This document shows positions 34,886 through 42,649 of a DNA stretch of 58,006 bases, one piece after another. The stretch spans positions 1 to 58,006 of the forward strand of contig JAILZB010000003.1 of the NCBI GenBank assembly GCA_023512725.1, in the 5' to 3' direction. Position numbers and translations under genes: made by a program. The notes below the pieces were generated by a model that saw only the letters and a list, made by a program, of their open reading frames with translations, was not told where the DNA came from and made no database searches. Each line of letters begins with the position of its first letter. Positions within the stretch are counted from its first letter, which is position 1. The DNA is from Chloroflexota bacterium (GTDB lineage: Bacteria > Chloroflexota > Dehalococcoidia > SpSt-223).

Positions 34886-34903
34886 GGTGGCGGCGTTGCC
34901 ACC
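34886..34903. terminator. Hairpin between convergent genes
   Basis: GGTGGC-GGCGTT-GCCACC forms a 6-bp stem in the 38 bases between the stop of the secreted protein and that of the transglycosylase. No T-tract is present. A bidirectional terminator is plausible only by position. Confidence 0.35.
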
Positions 34904-34921
34904 TCGCCGGGAAGAGCCCTC

Positions 34922-37228
34922 CTACTCGCGGTAGGCGAGGCGGTACAGGTAGTAGAAGGTGCCGACCGAGCGGACGTAGCTGGACGTCTCGCGGTAGGTG
35001 ATCCGTTCGAGGAAGAGGTCGGAGTCGGTGGCGGCCAGGCCGGTGGTCCAACGCGGGACGGCCGCCGGGCCGGCGTTATACGCCGCGAGCGCCTGGTAGA
35101 CGTTGCCATTGAAGCGCTTGAGCTGCTCGGCCAGGTAATAGGCCCCGAACTCGAGCGCTACCTCCGGACGGTAGAGGTCGGCGGCGGTGAAGGAAGTCCG
35201 GCCAAGCGCCCGGGCGATCCCCGCTCCGGTAGCGGACATCACCTGGGTGAGCCCGTGCGCTCCCGCACTCGAACGCGCGTAGCGGTCGTAGGCGCTCTCT
35301 TGCCGGACCAGCGCGAGGAGCAACAGCGGGTCGACCCCGTAGCGGCGCGCGGCGTCCTCCACCAGCGAGCGGTACGGGGTGGGCAGCACGAGCCGCAGCA
35401 GTTTCCGCGGCGCCTCGACGAGCGAACGCTCGGGCGCCGCCGCCACCAGTTGTTCGGCAGCGAAGGCGCTTGCGCGCGGAAGCGGTTGCTCATCGAGCCA
35501 GAGGACTAGCTGATAGAGCGTCAGCGGGTCGGTGCGGAGGGTGGTCGCGAGTTCCCGGAACTCTTCGGTCGCCTCGCGGTAGAACCCCGCCCGCAGCAGC
35601 TCCTCCCCTCGCTGGAAGGCTGGCTGGTTCAGGAGGGCTGGGCCCGGCCGGCGGAGCTCGGCCGTGACCGTGATACCAGCCAGGGCGCCCACCCAGCGGT
35701 CAAGGGCGAGGAGATCGGCCGCGTCTTCGAGGGCGACTGTTACCCCGGCGCGCGGTGGCGCCTGGGGAACGACTTCCCCCTGGCGGAGGGCGCGGGCGCG
35801 CAGCCCCGCCAGATCCCCGGGCGCGGTTGCCTCGGCCGCCTGCCAGAAGGCATCCGCCTGGGCGCGGTTCCCACTCGCCGCGGCGAGTTTCCCCAACCAC
35901 AGGTTGGCAGCGGCCTGCCAGGGAGGGGCAGCCGCGCGGGCAAGTTCGGCGAAGGTGGCCTGGGCAGTGGACTGGTCGCCGAGTTCGAGCGCAAGGAGGG
36001 CCGCCCGGTAGCGGGCCTCCTCGCGGCGACTGCTGCGGGGAAAGCGGTCCGCCAGCCGCTGGTAGACGCTGATGGCCTCGCGACCACGGCCGAGGGACTC
36101 GAGTAACTGCCCAGCCTGAAAGAGCGCCTCATCGGCGCTTTTCTGCCCGGGATAGCTACTGGCAGCCCGCTCGAAGTCGGCGAGCGCGCGGTCCGGCTGC
36201 CCGAGGTAGCGGTAGGCGAGGCCGCGGTGGAGCAAGGCATCGGCCGCGAGGGCGGAGCCCGGTTCGCGGGTGAGGAATTCGGTGAGGGCGCTCACAGCGT
36301 CGGCTTCGCGGTCGGCGGTGTACCAGCTAATGCCGCGCAGGTAGGGCCCGGGGTCGCCCCCCAGCCGGGCGAGCTCGCGCACCGCAGCGGCGGCCCAGCC
36401 GGTGTGGGGGTAGCGCTGCACGACTTCGAGGAAGAGGGCGGCTGCCTCGCTGCCGCGACCAAGCCGGGCGAGTGCGGCGGCGCGACGGTAGCGCACCTCG
36501 GCCTGGTAGACGTCGGCCTGGGCGAGCGACTGCAGCCGCTGCCAGGTCTGGGCAACCGCCTGGTCGTTACCCAGCCGCTCGTAGACGCTCGCGAGCTGCT
36601 CCAGGGCGGCGATCGTGCTCAGGCGGGCGAGCCCCGCGCTCGCGGCTGCCTCCAGCTCGGGAACTGCCTCATTCAGCCGACCGAGCGCTCCTAAGGATTC
36701 CCCAATCTCAAGCGCAAGGTAGCCGCCGATGGCCGTTGGCGCCGCGCGGTACTCGCGGAACAGGCGGACCGCCTCGTCGTGGGCACCGACGATCTGGCTG
36801 GCTTTCGCCAGGATCCCGATCGCGGCGAGCCGGCGGGGGTCATCGGGGGCGCGCGTGACGAACGCTGCCAGCACTGGGATCGCCTCGCCATCCCGGTCAT
36901 CGAGGTAGAGCGCCTCACCGAGCAAGAACTGGGCGCTCCGCTGGATTGCCTCACTGGCCGGGCGGTCGAGGACCGCCCGGTAGCGCTCGACGGCAGCAGC
37001 GTAGCGTCCTTGCTGCTGGAGCAGCTTCCCCTCCTCGAGGAGCCGCTCGGCCTCGCGATCGTTGGCAGCGGCTGGCGCGGGCCAGAGCAGCAGCTCGAGG
37101 CCCCACCTGATCGGCAACGGCGGTGGAGGTGCGAAAATCAGCAGGGCGAGGGCCAGGAGAGGGGCCAGCAGGAAGAGGGAGAGATGCAAGGCGCGAACCA
37201 GGCGCGCGACCATCGGCTGAAGTGGCAC
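34922..37228 (-). CDS. TPR-repeat lytic transglycosylase (Slt70-like)
   Basis: 768 residues from the GTG 37228 (GGAG 4 bases upstream); the ATG at 37213 is the other option. A membrane helix (LHLSLFLLAPLLALALLIF) anchors a long helical superhelix of TPR-like repeats, as in Slt. Examples are GKLLQQQGRYAAAVERYRAVL, DALLHRGLAYRYLGQPDRAL and DEALFQAGQLLESLGRGREAI. The C-terminal SLT domain has RRYGVDPLLLLALVRQESAYD (catalytic Glu in QES), SSAGAHGLTQVM and YQALAAYNAGPAAVPRW. It cleaves peptidoglycan glycan strands to 1,6-anhydro products outside the cytoplasm. The track's 900-residue version includes a spurious N-terminal extension. A TATACT box lies about 50 bases upstream. Confidence 0.9.
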   Translation of the reverse strand: MPLQPMVARLVRALHLSLFLLAPLLALALLIFAPPPPLPIRWGLELLLWPAPAAANDREAERLLEEGKLLQQQGRYAAAVERYRAVLDRPASEAIQRSAQFLLGEALYLDDRDGEAIPVLAAFVTRAPDDPRRLAAIGILAKASQIVGAHDEAVRLFREYRAAPTAIGGYLALEIGESLGALGRLNEAVPELEAAASAGLARLSTIAALEQLASVYERLGNDQAVAQTWQRLQSLAQADVYQAEVRYRRAAALARLGRGSEAAALFLEVVQRYPHTGWAAAAVRELARLGGDPGPYLRGISWYTADREADAVSALTEFLTREPGSALAADALLHRGLAYRYLGQPDRALADFERAASSYPGQKSADEALFQAGQLLESLGRGREAISVYQRLADRFPRSSRREEARYRAALLALELGDQSTAQATFAELARAAAPPWQAAANLWLGKLAAASGNRAQADAFWQAAEATAPGDLAGLRARALRQGEVVPQAPPRAGVTVALEDAADLLALDRWVGALAGITVTAELRRPGPALLNQPAFQRGEELLRAGFYREATEEFRELATTLRTDPLTLYQLVLWLDEQPLPRASAFAAEQLVAAAPERSLVEAPRKLLRLVLPTPYRSLVEDAARRYGVDPLLLLALVRQESAYDRYARSSAGAHGLTQVMSATGAGIARALGRTSFTAADLYRPEVALEFGAYYLAEQLKRFNGNVYQALAAYNAGPAAVPRWTTGLAATDSDLFLERITYRETSSYVRSVGTFYYLYRLAYRE

Positions 37229-37247
37229 GCTGCTCCACCACAGCGCC

Positions 37248-38225
37248 GTGACTGAGACGAGGGGCGCCGTGAGGCCAAGTATAGCCGCCGAGCAAGCGAG
37301 CCTCAATGAGAAGGGGTCACCTTGCAGCGAAGGTGTCTTCCCTCCACTCCCCGAGCGGGTCGCCCAGCTGACCCAGATTGCGCGTGCTGACCTGATCGCC
37401 GCCCTCGGCTGGCTCGGTCGCGGTCCGGCGCGCTGGCTGGTGGCCCGTGCTGGCGACGCGGCGGCGGCGGCCTTTGCCCGCGACCTGCTCGCCTTCGACC
37501 AGGGGATTGCTGAGCACGGTCTAACCGCCGCTGCGCGCCAGCTCCTTGCTCGCCACGTTGGGGAGCTGCGGGTGCGCGGCCGGGAGCACCTTCCCCCTCG
37601 CGGGCCGGTGCTGCTGATCGCCAATCACCCCGGCCTGAGCGATGCCCTCGCCCTGATCGTGGCCGTCGGGGACGACACCTTGCAGCTCGTTGCGGCAGCG
37701 CGGCCGTTCTTCACTGCCCTGCCCGCCCTCAGCAAGCAGCTCATCCTGGTGGGGAACGCTGGGGAGTACGGAACTGCCCGCGCCATCCTCAGCCGCTTGC
37801 GAGCTGGAGGCCGGGTGGCGACTTTTCCTGCTGGAGCCATCGAACCTGACCCGCTGCGCCACCCAGCGGCCCTGCTCGGACCGAAGCCGTGGCTCCCACG
37901 GGTAGCGACCTTTGCCCGCCGACTGCCTGCTGTCGCCGTGATCCCTGTTGTTATTGGCGGGGTGTTGACCCCGCTCGCATTGCGACAGCCGCTGGCGCGG
38001 GTGCACTGGTCACGCGCCGCCCGGGAGCGGGCTGCGGCGATGCTCCAGGTCCTGCGCCCCTCGCTCCGACCAGCAGCGGTGCGGCTTGTTTTCGGGCCAC
38101 CCCTGCGTGAGTGGAGCCCGGAGACGCTTGATGCGACCTACCGAGCTCTCGACCAGGCCCTCCGCGCTCCCACGGGCTGGACGGTACTCCCGCTCGCCGG
38201 CGCACGCCCAGCTACGTCGAGCTGA
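37248..38225 (+). CDS. PlsC-like 1-acyl-glycerol-phosphate acyltransferase
   Basis: A 325-residue protein with the acyltransferase core: LLIANHPGLSDALALIVAV (NHxxxSDx, the variant of the HX4D box), then LVGNAGEYGTARAILSRLRAGGRVATFPAGAIEPD (the PxGxIxPx block). It transfers acyl groups to lysophosphatidate-type acceptors at the membrane. The GTG at 37248 is the only start in frame before the core, but the -10 region of the divergent gene lies inside it, so the true start is uncertain. The C-terminus overlaps the end of the convergent methyltransferase gene by 88 bases. Confidence 0.8.
   Translation: MTETRGAVRPSIAAEQASLNEKGSPCSEGVFPPLPERVAQLTQIARADLIAALGWLGRGPARWLVARAGDAAAAAFARDLLAFDQGIAEHGLTAAARQLLARHVGELRVRGREHLPPRGPVLLIANHPGLSDALALIVAVGDDTLQLVAAARPFFTALPALSKQLILVGNAGEYGTARAILSRLRAGGRVATFPAGAIEPDPLRHPAALLGPKPWLPRVATFARRLPAVAVIPVVIGGVLTPLALRQPLARVHWSRAARERAAAMLQVLRPSLRPAAVRLVFGPPLREWSPETLDATYRALDQALRAPTGWTVLPLAGARPATSS
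37278..37283 (-). promoter_or_regulatory. Candidate -10 box for the TPR/transglycosylase gene
   Basis: TATACT on the minus strand, about 50 bases before the GTG at 37228. It lies inside the first codons of the divergent plus-strand ORF as annotated, and reads TATAGC on the plus strand. Confidence 0.4.
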
Positions 38226-39007
38226 TGGACGATGAGCACCAGCTCACCGGCCGCAATCTGGCGTTGGCGCGCGAGCAGCCAGCGCTCGAACGCAGTCGGG
38301 CCGACCACGGCTGCAGTCGCCTGACGGTGGAACTCCAACATCGTCTCGAGGACCACCAGCTCGTCGGCGGTATAGCCCCCCTCGCGTGCTGCGATCACCC
38401 AGTCGGAGCTGCCGATAGCGCCGAGCTGAGCGCCCGCTGCCCGGAGGGCTGCTAGGAGCCGCCGACCCGTCTGGCTGCGCTGTTCACCTGCCTGGTCCAT
38501 TGAGGCGTGGTAGGCTGCGCCAATCGTCCGGTCGAGCGCAAGGGGCGGGAACCACTCAGTCAGGCCATCGAAGTTCAGGGTTGCCCAGAAGACGCCGCCC
38601 GGCCGGAGCAGGCGCAGCAGGTCGGCGACTGCTGAGGAGAGGGGCAGCAGGTCAAGGAGGTGGTGGGCAATGACGAAGTCGAATTGGCCGCTCGCCCGTT
38701 CGGCAAGCTCCGCTAGCGAGGCCACGTCGAACTCTATCCGCCAACGCGGCGGGAGTGTTCTGAGCTGCCGGGTAGCAGCAACGAGATTGGCATCAGGGTC
38801 GACGGCAAGAAGCCGGACAGACCGCTTAGGGGAGAGCAGTCTCCAACGCAGCAAGCGCTCGACCATCGCCCCCTGGCCGCAGCCGACATCGGCGACGCTC
38901 AGGGCAGTACGACCAGCTACAGCCGCGCGTACCCACCCGACAACCCCCTGGTTGAGGGCGCGGTCATCGAGGGAGGCCTTGGCAGTGAGGTACCGCGGGT
39001 AGTCTAT
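38138..39007 (-). CDS. SAM-dependent methyltransferase, apparent ATA start
   Basis: The ORF track starts at the ATG 38866, but that removes the SAM-binding motif I. In the same frame the sequence extends upstream through VADVGCGQGAMVERLL and a DYPRYLTAKASLDDRALN N-terminus, up to ATA at 39007. No ATG, GTG or TTG occurs in this stretch. ATA sits in an ATAG overlap with the stop of the upstream gene and has GGAG 8 bases upstream, exactly where a start should lie. Length would be 289 residues. Motifs: LLAVDPDANLV (acidic loop), FDFVIAHHLLDLLP, LRPGGVFWATLNFDG. A small-molecule methyltransferase is likely, last in the six-gene operon. The C-terminus overlaps the convergent acyltransferase by 88 bases. 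A sequencing error or mutated start cannot be excluded. Confidence 0.75.
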   Translation of the reverse strand: MDYPRYLTAKASLDDRALNQGVVGWVRAAVAGRTALSVADVGCGQGAMVERLLRWRLLSPKRSVRLLAVDPDANLVAATRQLRTLPPRWRIEFDVASLAELAERASGQFDFVIAHHLLDLLPLSSAVADLLRLLRPGGVFWATLNFDGLTEWFPPLALDRTIGAAYHASMDQAGEQRSQTGRRLLAALRAAGAQLGAIGSSDWVIAAREGGYTADELVVLETMLEFHRQATAAVVGPTAFERWLLARQRQIAAGELVLIVHQLDVAGRAPASGSTVQPVGARRAWSRAR

Positions 39008-39339
39008 GGTTTCCGCTCCTGTCGCAGGCTGAGGACTAGAAAGAACACGAGCAGCAGCTCGAGCAGCTTATCGAGATAGCCGATCAGGCTGCGTTCCCCG
39101 ACAGCGACCCAGGCCAGGATCGTGATGACGGTATAGCCCAAGAAGATCCCGTGCAGCAGCTGCCGCCGCTCCGGGCCGAGCGGACGTTCGGTGAGGTAGG
39201 CGAACGCCAGGGCCAGGTAGCCGAGGCCGTTGAGAAAGAAGAGGAGGTCAGGGAGCTGGAGTAGGAGCGACCAGTGGATCAGGGCAGTTGCTACCGCGAG
39301 CAGCGCGACAATCCAGCGAACACTCTGGCGCGACATCAT
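39004..39339 (-). CDS. Small integral membrane protein
   Basis: A 111-residue protein with about four hydrophobic segments: VRWIVALLAVATALIHWSLLL, LLFFLNGLGYLALAFAYL, LLHGIFLGYTVITILAWVAV and LLELLLVFFLVLSL. The ATG at 39339 overlaps the upstream glycosyltransferase stop by 4 bases (ATGA), with GGAGG close by; a second ATG follows at once. The stop TAG overlaps the apparent ATA start of the methyltransferase. I do not recognise the family. Its position in the operon suggests it anchors or exports the product, but that is inference. Confidence 0.75.
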   Translation of the reverse strand: MMSRQSVRWIVALLAVATALIHWSLLLQLPDLLFFLNGLGYLALAFAYLTERPLGPERRQLLHGIFLGYTVITILAWVAVGERSLIGYLDKLLELLLVFFLVLSLRQERKP

Positions 39340-40424
39340 CCCTCCTTCGCCGCCACGAGCGCGCGGAGAAACTGACGGGCCTGCTGGCCCGCCTCCTGCC
39401 ACGTTGGATGGCAATTGTAGTGGGCAAGCGCTGCCTCGCTCATCGCCGCAAGTCGCTGGCGGTCCAACAGGGAGCGGAGCGCGGTAGCGAGGCCTGCCAG
39501 GTCGTCCGGGGAGACGACGAGTCCGGAGACCCCTTCCTCGATGACGGTGCGGCCACCGCCTGCGCTCGAAACGATCGCCGGCAGCCCGAAGCCGAGCCCC
39601 TCTAGAGCCGCGATGCCGAACCCTTCGTACCACGAAGGCTGGGCGAGCACATCGTGGGTGGGAAGCAACCCCCTGAGAGTGGCATCATCCACCTGCCCGG
39701 TCAACCGTACTGCGCCTGCGAGCCCCTGACGAACGATGAGCCGCTGCAACCGCCGGACAAACGCCCGGTCACGGTCGAGTGGTCCGACGACCGTGAGTTG
39801 CCAGCTCCCGGCGGGTAGGGTCGCGAGCGCCCGGAGGAGGCCATCGAGATTCTTCCGCCGCTCGACCGTGCCGACGCTGAGGATGCGCAGTGGGCCCGGT
39901 CGGCAAGCGCGCGCCAGCACCGCGACCCGTTCCAATGGTGGGCCCAGGCGGTCGCGACCGGGTGGAACGAGGGCATTGGCCGGCTGGTCGCGGCGCCAGG
40001 CGAGCACTGCCATCCGGCTGGCTTCGGACGGGAAGAGAAAAGCTTCGACCGAATCCAGGAAGCGCGGCTCGAGCAGGCGGGTGAGCAGCCCCGTTAGGCC
40101 GGTGGGCCGTTCACACTGGCGGAGGTGATGGACGATGGCAACCACCGGCGCCCGGACCTGCCGCCGGATGAAGCGATTTGCCCAGGCGAGTGCCGAGAAG
40201 GCCAGCTCATCTTCGAGCACCACCGCTGGCTGCAGCCGTGCCAGCTGGTGGACCAGGCGCACCGCCAGGCTGCCTAGCACTGCCACTCCGAACGGGAGAA
40301 GCGGGAGGGAGATGACGATGACTTCATCGCCGGCTGCGCGGAGCTGCTCGACCAGGATCCGGTCGTAGAGATAGCCACCGGAAAGCCGGTCGAGCCGGCC
40401 GGGCAGCACGAGGGCCAGCCGCAC
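39336..40424 (-). CDS. GT4-family glycosyltransferase
   Basis: 362 residues from the GTG 40424, one base after the stop of the PTPS-like gene. The N-terminal Rossmann domain starts VRLALVLPGRLDRLSGGYLYDRILVEQL. The C-terminal GT-B domain has ILSVGTVERRKNLDGLLRAL, LTVVGPLDRD and PSWYEGFGIAALEGLGFGLPAIVSSAGG with the typical E-x7-E type site. It transfers a sugar from a nucleotide donor with retention (family rule). Within a pterin-type operon, it may glycosylate the pterin-like product, analogous to known pteridine glycosyltransferases. That function is inferred from context only. Confidence 0.85.
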   Translation of the reverse strand: MRLALVLPGRLDRLSGGYLYDRILVEQLRAAGDEVIVISLPLLPFGVAVLGSLAVRLVHQLARLQPAVVLEDELAFSALAWANRFIRRQVRAPVVAIVHHLRQCERPTGLTGLLTRLLEPRFLDSVEAFLFPSEASRMAVLAWRRDQPANALVPPGRDRLGPPLERVAVLARACRPGPLRILSVGTVERRKNLDGLLRALATLPAGSWQLTVVGPLDRDRAFVRRLQRLIVRQGLAGAVRLTGQVDDATLRGLLPTHDVLAQPSWYEGFGIAALEGLGFGLPAIVSSAGGGRTVIEEGVSGLVVSPDDLAGLATALRSLLDRQRLAAMSEAALAHYNCHPTWQEAGQQARQFLRALVAAKEG

Positions 40425-40425
40425 C

Positions 40426-40803
40426 TCACCGCTCCAGCCGGGCAGCCGCCCAGGCAGAGGGACTTTCCCAGACGGTGACGGTGAGAGCCCGCAGCCCGGG
40501 GCGTGCAAGACGGTCCTGTAGTGTCTCGGCCAGCACCTGTGCCAAGCGTTCAGTGCTGGGGTTGAGGCCAGCGAACTCTGGGAGGTCGTTCAGCAACCGG
40601 TCCTGGTAGCGACCCAATGCGGCTGCGAGCGCTGCCTCGACCGCAGTGATGTCGGCAAGAAACCCATGCTGGTCGAGCTGGTCGCCTTCGAGGCGGAGTT
40701 CGACACGGTAGTGGTGAGCGTGAGGCAGGTTTTCAGCGCCCCAGTCACCTCCGGTCAATGCATGCTGGCAGGTGAACTCACGCCAAACCCCAAGGGAAAA
40801 CAT
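40426..40803 (-). CDS. PTPS/QueD-like 6-pyruvoyl-tetrahydropterin synthase family protein
   Basis: A 125-residue T-fold protein. Zinc His ligands are visible: H14 in CQHALTGGD and H28/H30 in NLPHAHHYRVEL. LNPSTERLAQVL and the conserved Glu in TVWESPSAWA complete the family. In QueD and PTPS the catalytic Cys lies a few residues before the HGH; here that stretch reads WGAENLPHAH, with Glu24 and no Cys, as in the PTPS-III group where Glu replaces Cys. The usual Asp-His dyad (LDHxxLND) reads YQDRLLND, with Arg for His. So it is unlikely to be plain QueD; a lyase or aldolase role on a dihydropterin is the better guess. ATG start overlaps the MDR gene stop by one base. Confidence 0.85.
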   Translation of the reverse strand: MFSLGVWREFTCQHALTGGDWGAENLPHAHHYRVELRLEGDQLDQHGFLADITAVEAALAAALGRYQDRLLNDLPEFAGLNPSTERLAQVLAETLQDRLARPGLRALTVTVWESPSAWAAARLER

Positions 40804-41834
40804 CAGGCTTCCTCCTCGTCCGGCCCGGCCGCGGTAACGAACAGGGCCTGCAGGACCGTTGGATCACCTTGGTCGAGCTGCTGGTAGAGAGTCGGGGCAG
40901 CGGTCAGCGGTAGGCGATGCGTGATCAGCTGCTCAGGCTGAAGCATCGGCACCAGCTCCCAAGTGAACGCAGTTCGCCGCTCGCGACTCCAGCGACCGGT
41001 CAGGGCGGGCGCGATCGTACTGACCTGGCTCGCCTCGATACGCACCCGGTCGCGGTGGAACCGTCCTCCGAGGTCGAGGGAGACTGGACGGGTGCCGTAC
41101 CAAGACCCTACCAGGAGCCGGCTCTGAAAGCCGAGCAGCGTTTGGGCCAAGGCCAATCCCGCCGGCTGGCCACTCACCTCGATAACAAGGTCAGCCGCAG
41201 CCGGGCCAAGCTGTTCCTGCAGATGGGCGGACTCAGCGGGTGTTCCCGCCCACTGAGCCCCAAGGGTTGCCGACCAGCGCAGCCGCTCTGGGCGTGGATC
41301 GACGGCGGCGAGCAAGGCGAGGGGAAAGCGGGCGAGCAGCGCGATGACCAGCAGCCCGATTACCCCCTGGCCGACTACCACCACCCGTTCACCGGCCAGT
41401 GGCCGGGCATCGAGCACCAGAGTGAGCGCGGTTTCCACGCTTGGATAGAGTGCGGCTGCCTCCGGCACGAGTGCTGGCGGCACGGGGAGCAGGCTCGCGA
41501 GCGGAGCAACGAAGTGGGTGGCGTGCGGTTGGAAGGCGAAGACGCGGCGACCAAGCCAGGCGCGGTCTTCCCTTGCGCCGACGGCCACCACCCGCCCGGT
41601 CGCCGCGTAGCCGTAGCGGAACGGATACTGGGCAGGGCCAGCGAGAGCAGCCAGGGTGGTATCAAGCGGCAGGTCGGCCGGCACCGCTCCCTGGTAGGCG
41701 AGCAGCTCGCTCCCCGCGCTCACGGCTGAGCACTCGACCGCGACGAGCCCCTCCCCCGCGGCCGGTGGGAGCAGCTCCAGTGGCCGCACCTCGACGTGGC
41801 GCGGCGCCACGAACCAGAGCGCCCGGGCGATCAT
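40803..41834 (-). CDS. MDR-family dehydrogenase (zinc-type, BchC-like layout)
   Basis: 343 residues from the ATG 41834, which overlaps the RibD-like gene stop by 4 bases (ATGA). It has medium-chain dehydrogenase architecture: a GroES-like N-terminus (CSAVSAGSELLAYQGAVP and FRYGYAATGRVVAVG), then a Rossmann domain with VVVVGQGVIGLLVIALL. LLAAVDPRPERLRW and ADLVIEVSGQPAGLALAQTL follow. The layout resembles BchC-type and other short MDR enzymes that lack the structural-zinc Cys cluster. It probably reduces or oxidises a carbonyl or alcohol with NAD(P)H. In this operon it may act on the pterin side chain. The track's longer start is in the RibD gene. Confidence 0.8.
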   Translation of the reverse strand: MIARALWFVAPRHVEVRPLELLPPAAGEGLVAVECSAVSAGSELLAYQGAVPADLPLDTTLAALAGPAQYPFRYGYAATGRVVAVGAREDRAWLGRRVFAFQPHATHFVAPLASLLPVPPALVPEAAALYPSVETALTLVLDARPLAGERVVVVGQGVIGLLVIALLARFPLALLAAVDPRPERLRWSATLGAQWAGTPAESAHLQEQLGPAAADLVIEVSGQPAGLALAQTLLGFQSRLLVGSWYGTRPVSLDLGGRFHRDRVRIEASQVSTIAPALTGRWSRERRTAFTWELVPMLQPEQLITHRLPLTAAPTLYQQLDQGDPTVLQALFVTAAGPDEEEA

Positions 41835-42541
41835 CCCTGGCCTGCCAGTTCGCCCCGAACGATCAGGTCGTCCCCACAGGGCGAGACACTGAGGTTGGCA
41901 AGCCGGAGGGAGTGTCCAGTGGGTGTTGCCAGCGGCGACTCCACCGCACGCAGGCCCCCCACGAGCAGCGGCGCGATCGTGAGGATGACCTGATTGACTG
42001 AGCCCTGCGCGAGAAAGCTGGTGATGATTCGGCTGCCTCCCTCGACCATCAGCGAGTTCACGTCCGCCGCTCCGAGCCAGTCGAGCAGGGCACCGAGGTC
42101 GACCCAACCGTTGGGTAAGGCAGGGAGCGGCACTGGGCGCGCGCCGGAGCGTTCCAAAGCCTGGGCACGCCCCCGGTCGGCAGCAGCGGTCGTTGCCAGC
42201 CAGGGGCCACGCTCAGCGCGCAAGACCTGGGCGGAGAGTGGAGTCCGCAGCTGGCTATCGACGATGACGACTTGCGGGTTCGGGCCGGTGACCAGGCGGA
42301 CGGTCAGCCGGGGATTGTCGCTGATCACCGTTCCTATGCCGACCAGGATCGCATCATGGAGCGCGCGGAGCTGGTGGGTAAACTGCTGTGCCATCGGACC
42401 GCTGATGGCAAGCGGCGCCCCGCGCCGCCGGGCGATGCTCCCATCGAGGGACTGGGCGTAGCTCAGGGTGATGTAAGGACGGCCTACCTGCCGGCGATAG
42501 TCTGCCGCCTGGCTGAGCACCGCGCGAACCGTCTCGATCAC
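41831..42541 (-). CDS. RibD C-terminal-domain reductase
   Basis: A 236-residue protein of the RibD_C/dihydrofolate-reductase-like fold. PYITLSYAQSLDGSIARRRG, LHDAILVGIGTVISDNPRLTVRL and VNSLMVEGGSRIITSFLAQG are the NADPH and substrate motifs of pyrimidine reductases of riboflavin synthesis. It lacks the deaminase domain of RibD and other rib genes are absent, so a different pterin- or pyrimidine-like substrate is likely. It is the first gene of a six-gene coupled operon. GTG start with no clear ribosome-binding site. A minus-strand TATACT box lies about 95 bases upstream, shared with the divergent ligase gene. Confidence 0.85.
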   Translation of the reverse strand: MIETVRAVLSQAADYRRQVGRPYITLSYAQSLDGSIARRRGAPLAISGPMAQQFTHQLRALHDAILVGIGTVISDNPRLTVRLVTGPNPQVVIVDSQLRTPLSAQVLRAERGPWLATTAAADRGRAQALERSGARPVPLPALPNGWVDLGALLDWLGAADVNSLMVEGGSRIITSFLAQGSVNQVILTIAPLLVGGLRAVESPLATPTGHSLRLANLSVSPCGDDLIVRGELAGQG

Positions 42542-42634
42542 GGGCGTGTTCGGTCGGACGCTCCCATCATCCTACTCGCCTGTGGCATCTGCGGCCGTTC
42601 TGCACAGGGCTGACCGGCGCTCCCTGTCGAGGCC

Positions 42635-42642
42635 AGTATAAT
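42635..42642. promoter_or_regulatory. Symmetric -10 element between the RibD operon and the ligase gene
   Basis: AGTATAAT reads TATAAT on the plus strand (42637-42642), 7 bases before the ligase ATG, and TATACT on the minus strand (42640-42635), about 95 bases before the RibD-type GTG. A CTGACC at 42610-42615 is a weak plus -35 at long spacing. The plus transcript would be leaderless. Confidence 0.5.
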
Positions 42643-42649
42643 CCGCGCG

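Noticed and set aside
32937-35051. 704-residue minus-strand ORF
   Set aside because: Antisense shadow of the secreted protein gene.
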